Positions 51,709 through 60,135 of a stretch of 64,000 nt of DNA are shown here, piece by piece (the first letter of the stretch is position 1; each line of letters begins with the position of its first letter). The position numbers were made by a program, and so were the translations under genes. This DNA is from Granulicatella balaenopterae. Its GTDB lineage: Bacteria > Bacillota > Bacilli > Lactobacillales > Aerococcaceae. The stretch is taken from the NCBI RefSeq assembly GCF_900111135.1, contig NZ_FOGF01000003.1:1-64000 (forward strand). The letters run 5' to 3'. The notes under the pieces are model-generated. The model worked only from the letters and a program-made list of their open reading frames with translations, was not told where the DNA came from and did not search any database.

Positions 51709-52731
51709 TTATGCACAAAATTGTAAAATAAATAATTCGAAATGAATATTTTTAATTCCTACACTTGTTTTTAAAGCTAATTCTGTTTCGATTAATTTTT
51801 TGTAATACATCTCTAACTGTTTAATTGAATATTTTTTTGCTTGTCGGCTGGCTAATTTGATGCGATAAGGATGAATCCCTAATACCTTTTGCATCTCACC
51901 TTCATGATGCCCTTGCTTCGTTAAATAACTAACTTGCAATAACAAACGGAATTGCCCCACTAAAATAGCGTTCATCTTAATAGGGTCTTCTTTTTGCAAT
52001 AACATATCACGGTAAATTTCTAATGCTTTGGTAGCATCTTTTTTTAGAATCGCTTCAACTAATTCAAAAATATTTTCTTCTAAACTCTTAGCAATTAATT
52101 GATGAATCATCATTTCCGTAATCTCTTTTGACTCGCCTACTGATAAATATAATTTGTCCAATTCCTGCATAGCTCTTGTTAATGAGAAGTTCACTTTATG
52201 TAAAAATATATCTAAGACTTTTCGATCAATCTGATATCCTTTCTCAATAACTTGTTCCTTCACAACACTTCTCACACTATCTTCTTTTAATATCTTAGCA
52301 TCAATTAATACCGCTTGTTTCTTTAATTGCTTAACAATTTTTTTACGTGAATCCAAACTGTCATACGGCGCCATAATCACGAGTACCGTACTCTCTAAAG
52401 GATTGGCTAAATAATCCGTAAATGCCTCTAAATCATGTTCTAATTTACTTTTATTTTTAGCAGTCGTTAAAAAATATGGCTTATCAATAAAGACCACACG
52501 ATTGTCTCCAAAAAAAGGTGCGCTTTCCGCATCTTCTAATGCAACTTGTAAAAGTGTATCTTCCATATTATAAGAACCTATATTTAAATCACGATCAGCT
52601 TCATCAACAATTTCTTCTTGAAAAAACACTCTTGCCTTTTTTTGTAAAAAATGTTCTTCCCCCTGCACTAGGTACACTGGCGCCAAATGACCACTTTTAA
52701 TCTCTGCTAATTGCTTATCAATTGTTACCAT
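51709..52731 (-). CDS. holA: DNA polymerase III subunit delta
   Basis: 340-residue clamp-loader delta subunit. N-terminal GHLAPVYLVQGEEHFLQKKA, the VFIDKPYFL and VLVIMAPYDSLDSRKKIVKQ segments, and the helical C-terminal domain (ILVGQFRLLLQVSYLTKQGH) match HolA/YqeN. It opens the beta clamp. AAAGGGG lies before the ATG and a good -10 (TATAAT at 52765-52770) lies upstream. Monocistronic. Confidence 0.94.
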   Translation of the reverse strand: MVTIDKQLAEIKSGHLAPVYLVQGEEHFLQKKARVFFQEEIVDEADRDLNIGSYNMEDTLLQVALEDAESAPFFGDNRVVFIDKPYFLTTAKNKSKLEHDLEAFTDYLANPLESTVLVIMAPYDSLDSRKKIVKQLKKQAVLIDAKILKEDSVRSVVKEQVIEKGYQIDRKVLDIFLHKVNFSLTRAMQELDKLYLSVGESKEITEMMIHQLIAKSLEENIFELVEAILKKDATKALEIYRDMLLQKEDPIKMNAILVGQFRLLLQVSYLTKQGHHEGEMQKVLGIHPYRIKLASRQAKKYSIKQLEMYYKKLIETELALKTSVGIKNIHFELFILQFCA

Positions 52732-52817
52732 TTCTTGGCCCCTTTCTATCTAAAAGTCTCCTCTATTATACATTAAAAACACATAGAGTAACAGAATTTA
52801 TCAAGATAGACACTAAC

Positions 52818-52854
52818 AAAAAAAACGTAGCAACTATTCTATCTCGTTACTACG
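52818..52854 (-). terminator. Terminator of the xanthine permease gene
   Basis: Minus strand CGTAGTAAC (52846-52854) pairs with GTTGCTACG (52826-52834), 11-base loop, then eight T at 52818-52825. Confidence 0.85.
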
Positions 52855-52868
52855 CTTTTATAGTGATT

Positions 52869-54218
52869 CTAATCTTCTGCTATCATATGATTTATTTCCA
52901 TATTTTCAGGTAAAACTAAACTTAAAATAATCGATACCACAAAGACTACTGCTACTACATTTGAAGCAAAAATCGTCTGTACTAAAGGAGGGAAAATAGC
53001 CCAAATACCACTCTCACTAGCAGCAGTAAAGCCAATTCCTACTGATAACGCTAAAGCTACAATCGTAATATTTCTTTGAGTAAATTCACATTTGGCAATC
53101 ATTTCAATACCTGATGTTACAATCATCCCAAACATCATAATCGTACAGCCACCTAAAACGGATTGCGGTACAGAAGCGAAAAAGTTCCCAACAACTGGTA
53201 TTAACCCCGCTAAAATCATACATGCAGCCCCCGTCATAATAGTAAACCTATTGACTACTTTTGTCATAATCACTAAGCCAACATTTTGTGAAAAAGACGT
53301 CACCGGTGGACACCCAAATAATCCCGAAACTGCCGATAGATACCCATCACATGCTAAAGATCCAGCAATTTCTTGATCAGTGATATCTCGTTTTAATCCA
53401 CCTGACACCATCGCTGAAGTATCCCCAATCGTCTCAGCAGCCGATACCATGAAGATAATACAAGTAGAAATAATAGCACCTGGATGAAACTCTGGTGTAA
53501 ATGGTAAAAATTTTGGTAAAGCAAACCAACCATTTGCCGTTAATAAAGATAAATCTACTTTATGCATCGCCATCGCTACGATATAACCAACTACCAAACC
53601 TGCCAAAACCGCTAATTGCTTTAAATGACCTTTTACAAAAATACTCCATAATAAGCATACAGCTAAGGTAATTGCTCCTAATAATAAATTCTGTGCTGAC
53701 CCAAAATCTTCTGCATATCCTCCCCCAAAAGATCTAGCACCTACTGTAAATAACGATAAACCAATAGAAGTTACCACCGTCGCAGCAACAATCGGAGTAA
53801 TAATCTTACGCCAATAATTTGCCAAAAGACCTAAAGTTCCTTCAAAAATACCCCCTACAATAACAGCTCCCATAACAGCTGGATAACCATAATTAGCAGC
53901 AATTGTTCCTAAGACTGCCACAAAAGTAAAACTAACCCCCATCACAATCGGCAATTTAGAACCGATACGCCAGACTGGATATAACTGAATTAATGTTGCA
54001 ATCCCTGCTACAAACATTGTATTTTGTAACAAACTTGCTAATTGACTAGCTTCCATTGCTGGTTGAACAGATACCGCAATAATGGATAAAGGAGCTAAAT
54101 TAGCTACAAACATCGCTAAAATATGTTGCAAACCAAATGGAATAGCCTTCATCAATGGAACCTTACCATCCAGTTTATAAATATTATTGATACTTGCTTC
54201 ACCTTTATTACTATTCAT
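52869..54218 (-). CDS. NCS2 family xanthine/purine permease
   Basis: 449 residues, about 12-14 membrane segments, nucleobase-cation symporter-2 fold. Early motif GLQHILAMFVANLAPL, central AAETIGDTSAMVSGG, and the NCS2 signature QNVGLVIMTKVVNR, of the xanthine/urate-type rather than the uracil-type branch. It imports purine bases; xanthine is the best guess. The ATG at 54218 is used because AGGAGG lies 6 bases upstream; the earlier in-frame ATGs at 54254 and 54224 are badly placed. Promoter at 54268-54296. No purine riboswitch fits in the short leader, but PurR-box-like motifs occur around the promoter. Confidence 0.85.
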   Translation of the reverse strand: MNSNKGEASINNIYKLDGKVPLMKAIPFGLQHILAMFVANLAPLSIIAVSVQPAMEASQLASLLQNTMFVAGIATLIQLYPVWRIGSKLPIVMGVSFTFVAVLGTIAANYGYPAVMGAVIVGGIFEGTLGLLANYWRKIITPIVAATVVTSIGLSLFTVGARSFGGGYAEDFGSAQNLLLGAITLAVCLLWSIFVKGHLKQLAVLAGLVVGYIVAMAMHKVDLSLLTANGWFALPKFLPFTPEFHPGAIISTCIIFMVSAAETIGDTSAMVSGGLKRDITDQEIAGSLACDGYLSAVSGLFGCPPVTSFSQNVGLVIMTKVVNRFTIMTGAACMILAGLIPVVGNFFASVPQSVLGGCTIMMFGMIVTSGIEMIAKCEFTQRNITIVALALSVGIGFTAASESGIWAIFPPLVQTIFASNVVAVVFVVSIILSLVLPENMEINHMIAED

Positions 54219-54229
54219 TTTCATCCTCC

Positions 54230-54242
54230 TATTATTGTTCGT
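54230..54242 (-). promoter_or_regulatory. PurR-box-like sequence before the xanthine permease gene
   Basis: Minus strand AAATACGAACAAT differs at one position from the PurBox consensus AWWWCCGAACWWT. Related motifs (ACGAAT and inverted GTTCGT) lie 90-140 bases upstream. Tentative. Confidence 0.35.
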
Positions 54243-54267
54243 ATTTTCAAACAAAAGTCTTATTTGG

Positions 54268-54296
54268 TATCTTCTATTTTAGCCTCTTAAACTGTA
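54268..54296 (-). promoter_or_regulatory. Xanthine permease promoter
   Basis: On the minus strand TTGACT, a 17-base spacer (TTTACAGTTTAAGAGGC) and TAAAAT give a near-consensus promoter about 50-80 bases before the start codon. Coordinates are approximate to a few bases. Confidence 0.6.
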
Positions 54297-54399
54297 AAAG
54301 TCAACGTTTTTTACTTTTTTATGAATGGATATCTATTTTAACACGAACGATTGCAAAAATACTGAAAAATTTATTCGTATTTTCAGAAATTTAATCCAT

Positions 54400-54433
54400 A
54401 AAAAAAGACTAGATAGTCATTTCTATCTAATCT
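54400..54433 (-). terminator. Terminator of the 3D-domain protein gene
   Basis: Minus strand AGATTAGATAG and CTATCTAGTCT pair over 11 bp (54423-54433 with 54406-54416), 6-base loop, then seven T. Confidence 0.85.
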
Positions 54434-54444
54434 TTTATCATCAA

Positions 54445-55620
54445 TCATGAAAATACTTTGATATTTAATTGTCTACGCCCGAATGCATGACAAGATGCTA
54501 CATCTGGGAAATGTACATCAATACGATGCCCCTTAATAGCTCCCCCTGTATCTCCTGCAATCGCAATACCATATCCTGGAATTTCAACTATTGAGCCTAA
54601 CGGAATAACACTTGGATCAACTGCTATAACCATTGGATTTTCACGTAAATCAATTCCTAATGCTGTATGATATGTTAATCCTGCTTCTTGATAAGAATAA
54701 GCTGTCGCCTCAACTGCTATCACTTTATAACCATCTTGACTTTCAATTGGCTTTGTTGGTTCTACTGGCTTAGCTGGTTCAGATGGCTTTTGAGAAGGTG
54801 TTGTTGGTTCAACGTGATCTTCTTTTGTACTCGATTCTTCTTTAGCCTTTACTTCTTCTTTTTCTGCTTTGACTTTTGCTTCCATCTCAGCTTGTTTTGC
54901 TTTTTCTGCTTCAACTTGTTCTTCTAAAGCTTTTTGGGCAGCTTCTTCTAAAGCTTTACGATTCTCTTCAGCAATTCGTTCTTCTTCAGCAATTCGTTCT
55001 TCTTCAGCTTTACGTTTCATTAATTCAGCAAAAACTGCTTTATTTTCACTTAAAACTGCTTGTAATTCATGAATTCCTGCTGTCATTGTCGCTTCTTCTT
55101 CTTTAGCTTTAGCTTGCTTTTCCATTAAAATTTGTTTGTTTTCTTCAACTGTTTTTTCCATTGTTTCTAAATTCGAAATATCATCAACTATCGTATTAAT
55201 CGTTGTTTCCTCCGCATTAAATAATTGACCAATCACCATTAAACGATTCATGAAATCTGTAAAGTTTTCGGCATTGATTAATTGCATAACACCATTATGA
55301 GCAAAATTTGATACTTGCATAGATACTAAATGTTTTTTTAAAAAATCTTCTCGCTCATCAACCTTCATTTGTTGACTTGTGATTTCTGTTTGTAATTCAT
55401 TTTGTTCAGCTAATAAATCTTCAATGTCTTTTGATAAGACTTCGCTAGCTAAACGATGCTCATTAATTTCGGCTAAAGCCGTTGAAATTTTATTTTCCAA
55501 AGCTTCTATCTGTGCTTCTTCTTGAGCTAGACTGTCTTCAGCATAAGCAACAGCATGATTAAAACTAACCATTCCAACTGTTGCCATCATAGCTACTAGT
55601 ATATAGTTTATTTTTTTCAT
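54445..55620 (-). CDS. Secreted coiled-coil protein with C-terminal 3D domain
   Basis: 391 residues. Signal peptide 1-26 (cleavage after AVAYA); coiled-coil region ~30-260, PcsB/CwlO-like at first and then very rich in Glu/Ala/Lys with a tandem EERIAEE repeat; Pro/Thr/Lys linker ~265-300; then the 3D domain (~305-391) with NPMVIAVDPSVIPLGS, GIAIAGDTGGAIKG and HRIDVHF, whose conserved Asp residues give the domain its name. 3D domains are lytic-transglycosylase-like folds found in Sps/YocH/SalB-type wall proteins. It likely acts in wall turnover or separation. ATG at 55620 has GGAG 6 bases upstream. Single gene. Confidence 0.85.
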   Translation of the reverse strand: MKKINYILVAMMATVGMVSFNHAVAYAEDSLAQEEAQIEALENKISTALAEINEHRLASEVLSKDIEDLLAEQNELQTEITSQQMKVDEREDFLKKHLVSMQVSNFAHNGVMQLINAENFTDFMNRLMVIGQLFNAEETTINTIVDDISNLETMEKTVEENKQILMEKQAKAKEEEATMTAGIHELQAVLSENKAVFAELMKRKAEEERIAEEERIAEENRKALEEAAQKALEEQVEAEKAKQAEMEAKVKAEKEEVKAKEESSTKEDHVEPTTPSQKPSEPAKPVEPTKPIESQDGYKVIAVEATAYSYQEAGLTYHTALGIDLRENPMVIAVDPSVIPLGSIVEIPGYGIAIAGDTGGAIKGHRIDVHFPDVASCHAFGRRQLNIKVFS

Positions 55621-55763
55621 TTTATTCTCCACCATTATTAAATTTATTAGAATTGCTTATTTGATATTACTTTCTATATTCGTCTCATATTGTACCGAAT
55701 CGATATCATCAATATGTATCAGTTATATTACAATTAGCTAACAATCTACTAGACATTAATAAA

Positions 55764-55783
55764 GCCGGTGAACTATCACCGGC
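55764..55783 (-). terminator. Terminator of the deoxyribosyltransferase gene
   Basis: GCCGGTGA (minus strand, 55776-55783) pairs perfectly with TCACCGGC (55764-55771), 4-base loop, followed by TTTATT. Confidence 0.75.
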
Positions 55784-55804
55784 AAATATGAGTTTATTCG
55801 TTTT

Positions 55805-56296
55805 TTATTTGTTTTTTTCTGCTGAATAACCTTTCAAAGCTTCTAATAATTCGTCTGATGATGAAACAATTTCACCGCGTAATTTAATTAATCCTGCTGT
55901 ATATAAATTAACATATGGGAATTGTGATTCACAGACTTCTTGTAAAGCATCTAATTTTTGAGGATTATCTGCCCCTTTTTGGCGACTATCAGAAAATAAT
56001 CCTAAAATAGGAATTCCCGCTTGATAAGCAATCCCAATCTCGCTTGCTACACCAGCATCAATCGTTACACCATCTAGGACTGCAATCATTAATTGACTTT
56101 CTAATAAAGCTTTTGTATCATATTGAGCTATCATTGTTGAGTCTGCATAAGCATTTTTATCATTAATTTCCATTTGTTCTTGCGGTACATAAATATCAAG
56201 ATTCGGATATGCTTGGCGGATTTTGGTTACTAACATTGCATTAAAAGCTAATTCCATTTCAGAAAATAAAGGGCTAGCAAAATATACTTTTTTCAT
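55805..56296 (-). CDS. ndt: Nucleoside 2-deoxyribosyltransferase
   Basis: 163-residue enzyme exchanging the base of 2'-deoxynucleosides (purine/pyrimidine salvage), typical of lactobacilli and relatives. N-terminal KKVYFASPLFSEMELAFN binds the nucleoside. The catalytic Glu is in DGVTIDAGVASEIGIAYQAG, following conserved Asp residues. ATG at 56296 is chosen because TGGAG lies 7 bases upstream; the ATG six codons earlier has none. Stand-alone gene divergent from the ABC-F gene; functionally adjacent to the purine permease nearby. Confidence 0.9.
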   Translation of the reverse strand: MKKVYFASPLFSEMELAFNAMLVTKIRQAYPNLDIYVPQEQMEINDKNAYADSTMIAQYDTKALLESQLMIAVLDGVTIDAGVASEIGIAYQAGIPILGLFSDSRQKGADNPQKLDALQEVCESQFPYVNLYTAGLIKLRGEIVSSSDELLEALKGYSAEKNK

Positions 56297-56471
56297 GATA
56301 TCACTCCATGTCATTTTTCTTTTTTTAATAATTTAAAGATACCAAATTTCTAGATAGATTACAAACCCCTTCTTTTCTAATGATTTGTTTGAAATAATCG
56401 CTAATTCATTTCTATTTTAATAATTGTATGATAAAATTAAGCGGTAAATAAAGAATGAAAAGAGGAAAAAA

Positions 56472-58097
56472 ATGTTAACTGTATCAAATGTAAGCTTATT
56501 ATTTTCTGACCGTAAATTATTTGATGATGTAAATATCAAATTCACTCCAGGTAACTGTTATGGTGTTATTGGAGCAAATGGTGCCGGAAAATCTACTTTC
56601 TTAAAAATCTTATCAGGTGAAATTCAACCAACAACTGGTGATGTTATTTTAGATCCGCATGAACGTTTAACTGTTTTAAAACAAGACCACTTCGCTTTTG
56701 AAGATAAACGTGTTATCGAAACAGTAATTATGGGACACCAACAATTATATGCGATTATGCAAGAAAAAGACGCCATCTATATGAAACCTGATTTTTCAGA
56801 TGAAGATGGTATCCGCGCTGCTGAATTAGAAGGTGAATTCGCTGAAATGAATGGTTGGGAAGCTGAATCAGACGCTTCACAATTATTACAAGGTTTAGGA
56901 ATCACTGAAGACAAACACGATAAATTAATGAGTGAATTAATTGAAGCCGATAAAGTTAAAGTCTTACTTGCTCAAGCCTTATTTGGAAAACCAGATGTAT
57001 TATTACTAGACGAACCTACGAATGGTTTGGACGCTAAATCAATTGCTTGGTTAGAAGAATTCTTAATCAACTTTGAAAATACGGTTATCGTCGTATCCCA
57101 TGACCGTCACTTCTTAAATAAAGTATGTACTCATATGGCTGACGTTGACTTTGGTAAGATTAAATTATTCGTTGGTAACTATGACTTCTGGTTACAATCA
57201 AGCCAATTAGCTGCTAAAATGCAAGCTGACCAAAACGCTAAAAAAGAAGAGAAAATCAAAGAATTACAAGACTTTATCGCTCGTTTCTCTGCGAACGCTT
57301 CTAAATCAAAACAAGCAACTTCTCGTAAAAAAATGTTGGATAAAATCACTCTAGACGATATTCAACCTTCATCACGTAAATACCCATTCGTTGGATTTAC
57401 TCCTGAGCGTGAAATTGGTAATGATTTATTATTAGTTGAAGGTTTATCTAAAACAATTGATGGCAAAGTAATTTTTGATAATGTTAGTTTCCAATTACGT
57501 AAAGACGATAAAGCTGCTTTCTTAAGTCGTTCAGATATCGCAATTACAACCTTATTCAAAATCTTAACTGGTGAAATGGAAGCTGATAGTGGTACATTCA
57601 AATGGGGTGTTACTACTTCACAAAGCTATTTACCAAAAGATATGGGGGATGAATTTAATAATTCTAACTTAAATATCCTAGAATGGTTACGTCAATATGC
57701 TCCAGCTGAAGAACAAGACAATACATTCTTACGTAGCTTCTTAGGCCGTATGTTATTCTCTGGTGAGGAAGTTATGAAAAACGTTGATGTGCTTTCTGGG
57801 GGAGAAAAAGTTCGTTGTATGTTATCTAAATTAATGCTTTCTAAAGCGAATGTATTAGTATTAGATGACCCAACTAACCACTTAGACTTAGAATCAATCA
57901 CTGCCCTAAATGATGGTTTAATCGCCTTCAAAGGTTCATTATTATTCTCATCTCATGACCACGAGTTCATTCAAACAACTGCTAACCGTATTATCGAAAT
58001 CGGACCAAATGGCGTTGTCGACCGTATGGGATCAACATATGATGAATTCTTAGAAAATGAAGAAGTTCAACAACGTGTTGAGGAATTATACAAATAA
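56472..58097 (+). CDS. ABC-F family ATPase (YbiT/YkpA type)
   Basis: 541 residues, two ABC domains and no membrane part. Domain 1 has Walker A GANGAGKS (34-41) and Walker B LLLDEP, but its signature is LIEADK (156-161) where LxGxE is expected. The interdomain linker RFSANASKSKQATSRKKMLDKI is typical of the subfamily. Domain 2 has a clear signature LSGGEK (441-446), but its Walker A position reads SRSDIAIT (352-359, no GK) and its Walker B is LDDP with Asp for the catalytic Glu. So one composite ATP site looks intact and the other degenerate. ABC-F proteins act on the ribosome; YbiT/YkpA roles are poorly known and this branch is not the antibiotic-resistance branch. GAGG lies 6 bases before the ATG. 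Confidence 0.92.
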   Translation: MLTVSNVSLLFSDRKLFDDVNIKFTPGNCYGVIGANGAGKSTFLKILSGEIQPTTGDVILDPHERLTVLKQDHFAFEDKRVIETVIMGHQQLYAIMQEKDAIYMKPDFSDEDGIRAAELEGEFAEMNGWEAESDASQLLQGLGITEDKHDKLMSELIEADKVKVLLAQALFGKPDVLLLDEPTNGLDAKSIAWLEEFLINFENTVIVVSHDRHFLNKVCTHMADVDFGKIKLFVGNYDFWLQSSQLAAKMQADQNAKKEEKIKELQDFIARFSANASKSKQATSRKKMLDKITLDDIQPSSRKYPFVGFTPEREIGNDLLLVEGLSKTIDGKVIFDNVSFQLRKDDKAAFLSRSDIAITTLFKILTGEMEADSGTFKWGVTTSQSYLPKDMGDEFNNSNLNILEWLRQYAPAEEQDNTFLRSFLGRMLFSGEEVMKNVDVLSGGEKVRCMLSKLMLSKANVLVLDDPTNHLDLESITALNDGLIAFKGSLLFSSHDHEFIQTTANRIIEIGPNGVVDRMGSTYDEFLENEEVQQRVEELYK

Positions 58098-58105
58098 AAC
58101 ACTAT

Positions 58106-58135
58106 AAGGTTGGACTAGTTCCAGCCTTATTTTTT
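58106..58135 (+). terminator. Terminator of the ABC-F gene
   Basis: AAGGTTGGA and TCCAGCCTT pair (one G-U) around CTAG-T, followed by ATTTTTT. Confidence 0.8.
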
Positions 58136-58173
58136 ATCTAAAAACAAAAAAACAATTTGAAAGGAAGATCTTT

Positions 58174-59127
58174 ATGAGTAGTCAATTATTTCCCGATATC
58201 GATACATACAAAACCCATTTTATAAAAGTATCCGATATTCACACTATCTATGTAGAAGAATCCGGAAATCCAGATGGCAAGCCGATTATTTATCTACATG
58301 GCGGACCTGGTGGACACACTTCACCAAAAGGACGTAAATTTTTCGATCCAGAGTTTTACCGTATTATTCAATTTGACCAACGTGGAGCTGGATTAAGTAC
58401 ACCGCATTGTTGTTTAGAAGAGAATACGACTGAGGATTTAATCAATGATATGGAGGTTATCCGCAAACAATTAGATATTAAGGAGTGGATTTTATTTGGT
58501 GGTAGCTGGGGTACAACTTTAGCATTACATTATGCGATTAGTCACCCCAATCATGTGAAAGCGATGATTTTAAGAGGAATTTTCTTAGGGCGAAAAACTG
58601 ATATTGATTGGTTATTCCAGGAAGGGGCAAGTAGTTTTTATCCTGATAAATGGCAAGATTTTATCGATGAAATTCCTGTATCTGAACAAGATAATTTAGT
58701 CAGTGCTTATTATAAACGTTTTACAAGTCATGATCCTCTTATTAAACTATCTGCTGCACGTGCTTGGGCTAATTGGGAAGGTGGAATCGTCTCATTAATT
58801 GATAAACCAACTCCTGCCCCTACTGCCGAGTCTGATCGTGATGCATTAGCCATTGCAAGTATTGAGTGTCACTACTTTAAACATCATAATTTTGTTGATG
58901 ATGATCATTATATTTTAAATAATGTAGATAAAATCAGTGATATCCCTTGCTTAATGGTTCATGGACGTTATGATGTGGATTGTCGCTTTGAAAATGCTTG
59001 GTTATTACACAAAGCCTTACCAAAATCTACCCTAAAAATTGCGCAAGATGCTGGTCACTCTACTTTTGAACCTACAATTACTAAAACTTTATTACAATTC
59101 ACTGAACAAGCTAAAGAATTATTTTAA
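58174..59127 (+). CDS. pip: Prolyl aminopeptidase (proline iminopeptidase, S33)
   Basis: 317-residue alpha/beta-hydrolase releasing N-terminal proline from peptides. HGGPGGHTSPKGRKFFDP oxyanion motif and FDQRGAGLSTPHCC; nucleophile Ser in LFGGSWGTTLALHYA; Asp in MVHGRYDVDCRFENAW; His in AQDAGHSTFEP. RAWANWEG is a conserved family motif. AAAGGAAG precedes the ATG. Cytoplasmic; supports growth on peptides. Confidence 0.95.
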   Translation: MSSQLFPDIDTYKTHFIKVSDIHTIYVEESGNPDGKPIIYLHGGPGGHTSPKGRKFFDPEFYRIIQFDQRGAGLSTPHCCLEENTTEDLINDMEVIRKQLDIKEWILFGGSWGTTLALHYAISHPNHVKAMILRGIFLGRKTDIDWLFQEGASSFYPDKWQDFIDEIPVSEQDNLVSAYYKRFTSHDPLIKLSAARAWANWEGGIVSLIDKPTPAPTAESDRDALAIASIECHYFKHHNFVDDDHYILNNVDKISDIPCLMVHGRYDVDCRFENAWLLHKALPKSTLKIAQDAGHSTFEPTITKTLLQFTEQAKELF

Positions 59128-59128
59128 C

Positions 59129-59322
59129 TTATCCACAAAAGAGCTGATTTATTCATAGGTCAGCTCTTTTTTATAACATTTCACTAAAAAATACACAAAA
59201 GTTTGTGAAATTTATTTAAACTCATTAAAACGGTCAAAAACAGTCCTCTAAACAAAAATTCACGACTTATCCACATGTTAACTTTTCACTACAAAATACT
59301 TATCCACATGTTTTTATCCACA
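59129..59322 (+). promoter_or_regulatory. Cluster of four perfect DnaA boxes
   Basis: TTATCCACA occurs exactly at 59129-59137, 59267-59275, 59300-59308 and 59314-59322, all in the same orientation, in the 256-base gap between pip and cmk. dnaA and dnaN are not nearby, so this is not the usual oriC. Interpreted as a DnaA-binding cluster outside the origin. Confidence 0.7.
59137..59172 (+). terminator. Terminator of pip
   Basis: AAAAGAGCTGA (59137-59147) and TCAGCTCTTTT (59160-59170) form an 11-bp stem with a T-run. Confidence 0.85.
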
Positions 59323-59361
59323 AAAAAAAGAACTTGCCTTGATTTCTCTTAACAAATTCCT
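59322..59361 (-). terminator. Terminator of cmk
   Basis: Minus strand AGGAATTTG (59353-59361) pairs with CAAGTTCTT (59328-59336) including two G-U pairs, 16-base loop, then a run of eight T ending beside the last DnaA box. Confidence 0.55.
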
Positions 59362-59383
59362 TTTGATCTATTTTTTGTCTAAA

Positions 59384-60046
59384 TTAATTATTACTTTCGT
59401 CAATCCATTTAACAATTGTATCAACAACTTGATCAATTGTTAGTGGTGTGGAATCTAATTCGATGGCATCATCAGCTTTTTTTAGTGGAGATTCTTTACG
59501 TGTTGAATCTAAATAGTCACGATGCTTAATCTCTTCTAATAATTGACGATAATCTGTTTCGATGCCACGCAATTGATTTTCTTTAAAACGACGATTTGCA
59601 CGTTCCTCAGCTGTTGCAATTAAAAAGACTTTTAAATCCGCATCTGGTAAGACTACTGTACCAATATCACGTCCGTCCATAATAATTGAATGATTAGCTG
59701 CAATGTCTCTTTGACGCTTTACCATTTCTTCACGTACTAATTTTTGGGCTGCAATTGCTGAAACATTATTCGTAACTTGATTCCCTCGAATAGTATCTGT
59801 TACATTCTCGCCATTTAAAAAGACTAATTGACCATTATCACTTGTTTCAAAATGAATTTTGATTTGTGATAATAATTGTTTCACACTTTCCTCATCACTT
59901 GGGTCAATCTTATGTTGTAGCGCTGCTAAAGTGACTACACGATACATTGCTCCTGTATCTAAATATAATAACCCTCTCATATTCGCAATTTTTTTTGAAA
60001 TTGTACTTTTACCTGACGATGCTGGCCCATCGATTGCAATTTGCAT
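59384..60046 (-). CDS. cmk: Cytidylate kinase
   Basis: 220-residue P-loop NMP kinase phosphorylating CMP and dCMP. MQIAIDGPASSGKSTISKKIA at the N-terminus, LDTGAMYRVVTLAA, MDGRDIGTVVLPDADLKVFL and RHIDSTR-like HRDYLDSTRKESPL are all present; the length is standard. The site GGAG lies 10 bases before the ATG, within a TTATCCACT one-mismatch DnaA box read on the other strand. Follows the LysM gene (60136) with a terminator between. The cmk / LysM / recQ order is conserved in enterococci. Confidence 0.97.
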   Translation of the reverse strand: MQIAIDGPASSGKSTISKKIANMRGLLYLDTGAMYRVVTLAALQHKIDPSDEESVKQLLSQIKIHFETSDNGQLVFLNGENVTDTIRGNQVTNNVSAIAAQKLVREEMVKRQRDIAANHSIIMDGRDIGTVVLPDADLKVFLIATAEERANRRFKENQLRGIETDYRQLLEEIKHRDYLDSTRKESPLKKADDAIELDSTPLTIDQVVDTIVKWIDESNN

Positions 60047-60077
60047 AACTTATCCACTCCTAATTCTTTATTTTTCA

Positions 60078-60122
60078 CAAAAAAGAAAACTAGTAATTCT
60101 ATATTCAGAATAGCTAGTTTCC
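60078..60122 (-). terminator. Terminator of the LysM protein gene
   Basis: Minus strand GGAAACTAG and CTAGTTTTC pair (60114-60122 with 60085-60093), with a second small stem ATTCT/AGAAT inside, then seven bases rich in T. Confidence 0.65.
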
Positions 60123-60135
60123 TCTGATTTCCCTT

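Noticed and set aside
54219-54300. Purine riboswitch upstream of the xanthine permease
   Set aside because: The predicted transcript leader is only about 45 bases and lacks the conserved purine-aptamer junction sequences.
56472-58097. Antibiotic-resistance (ARE) ABC-F protein
   Set aside because: The linker and motifs match the housekeeping YbiT/YkpA subfamily, without the long antibiotic-resistance interdomain loop.
59128-59383. Replication origin at the DnaA-box cluster
   Set aside because: No dnaA, dnaN, rpmH or DnaA-trio-like A+T unwinding region with gene context of oriC; the flanking genes are pip and cmk. Kept only as a DnaA-box cluster.
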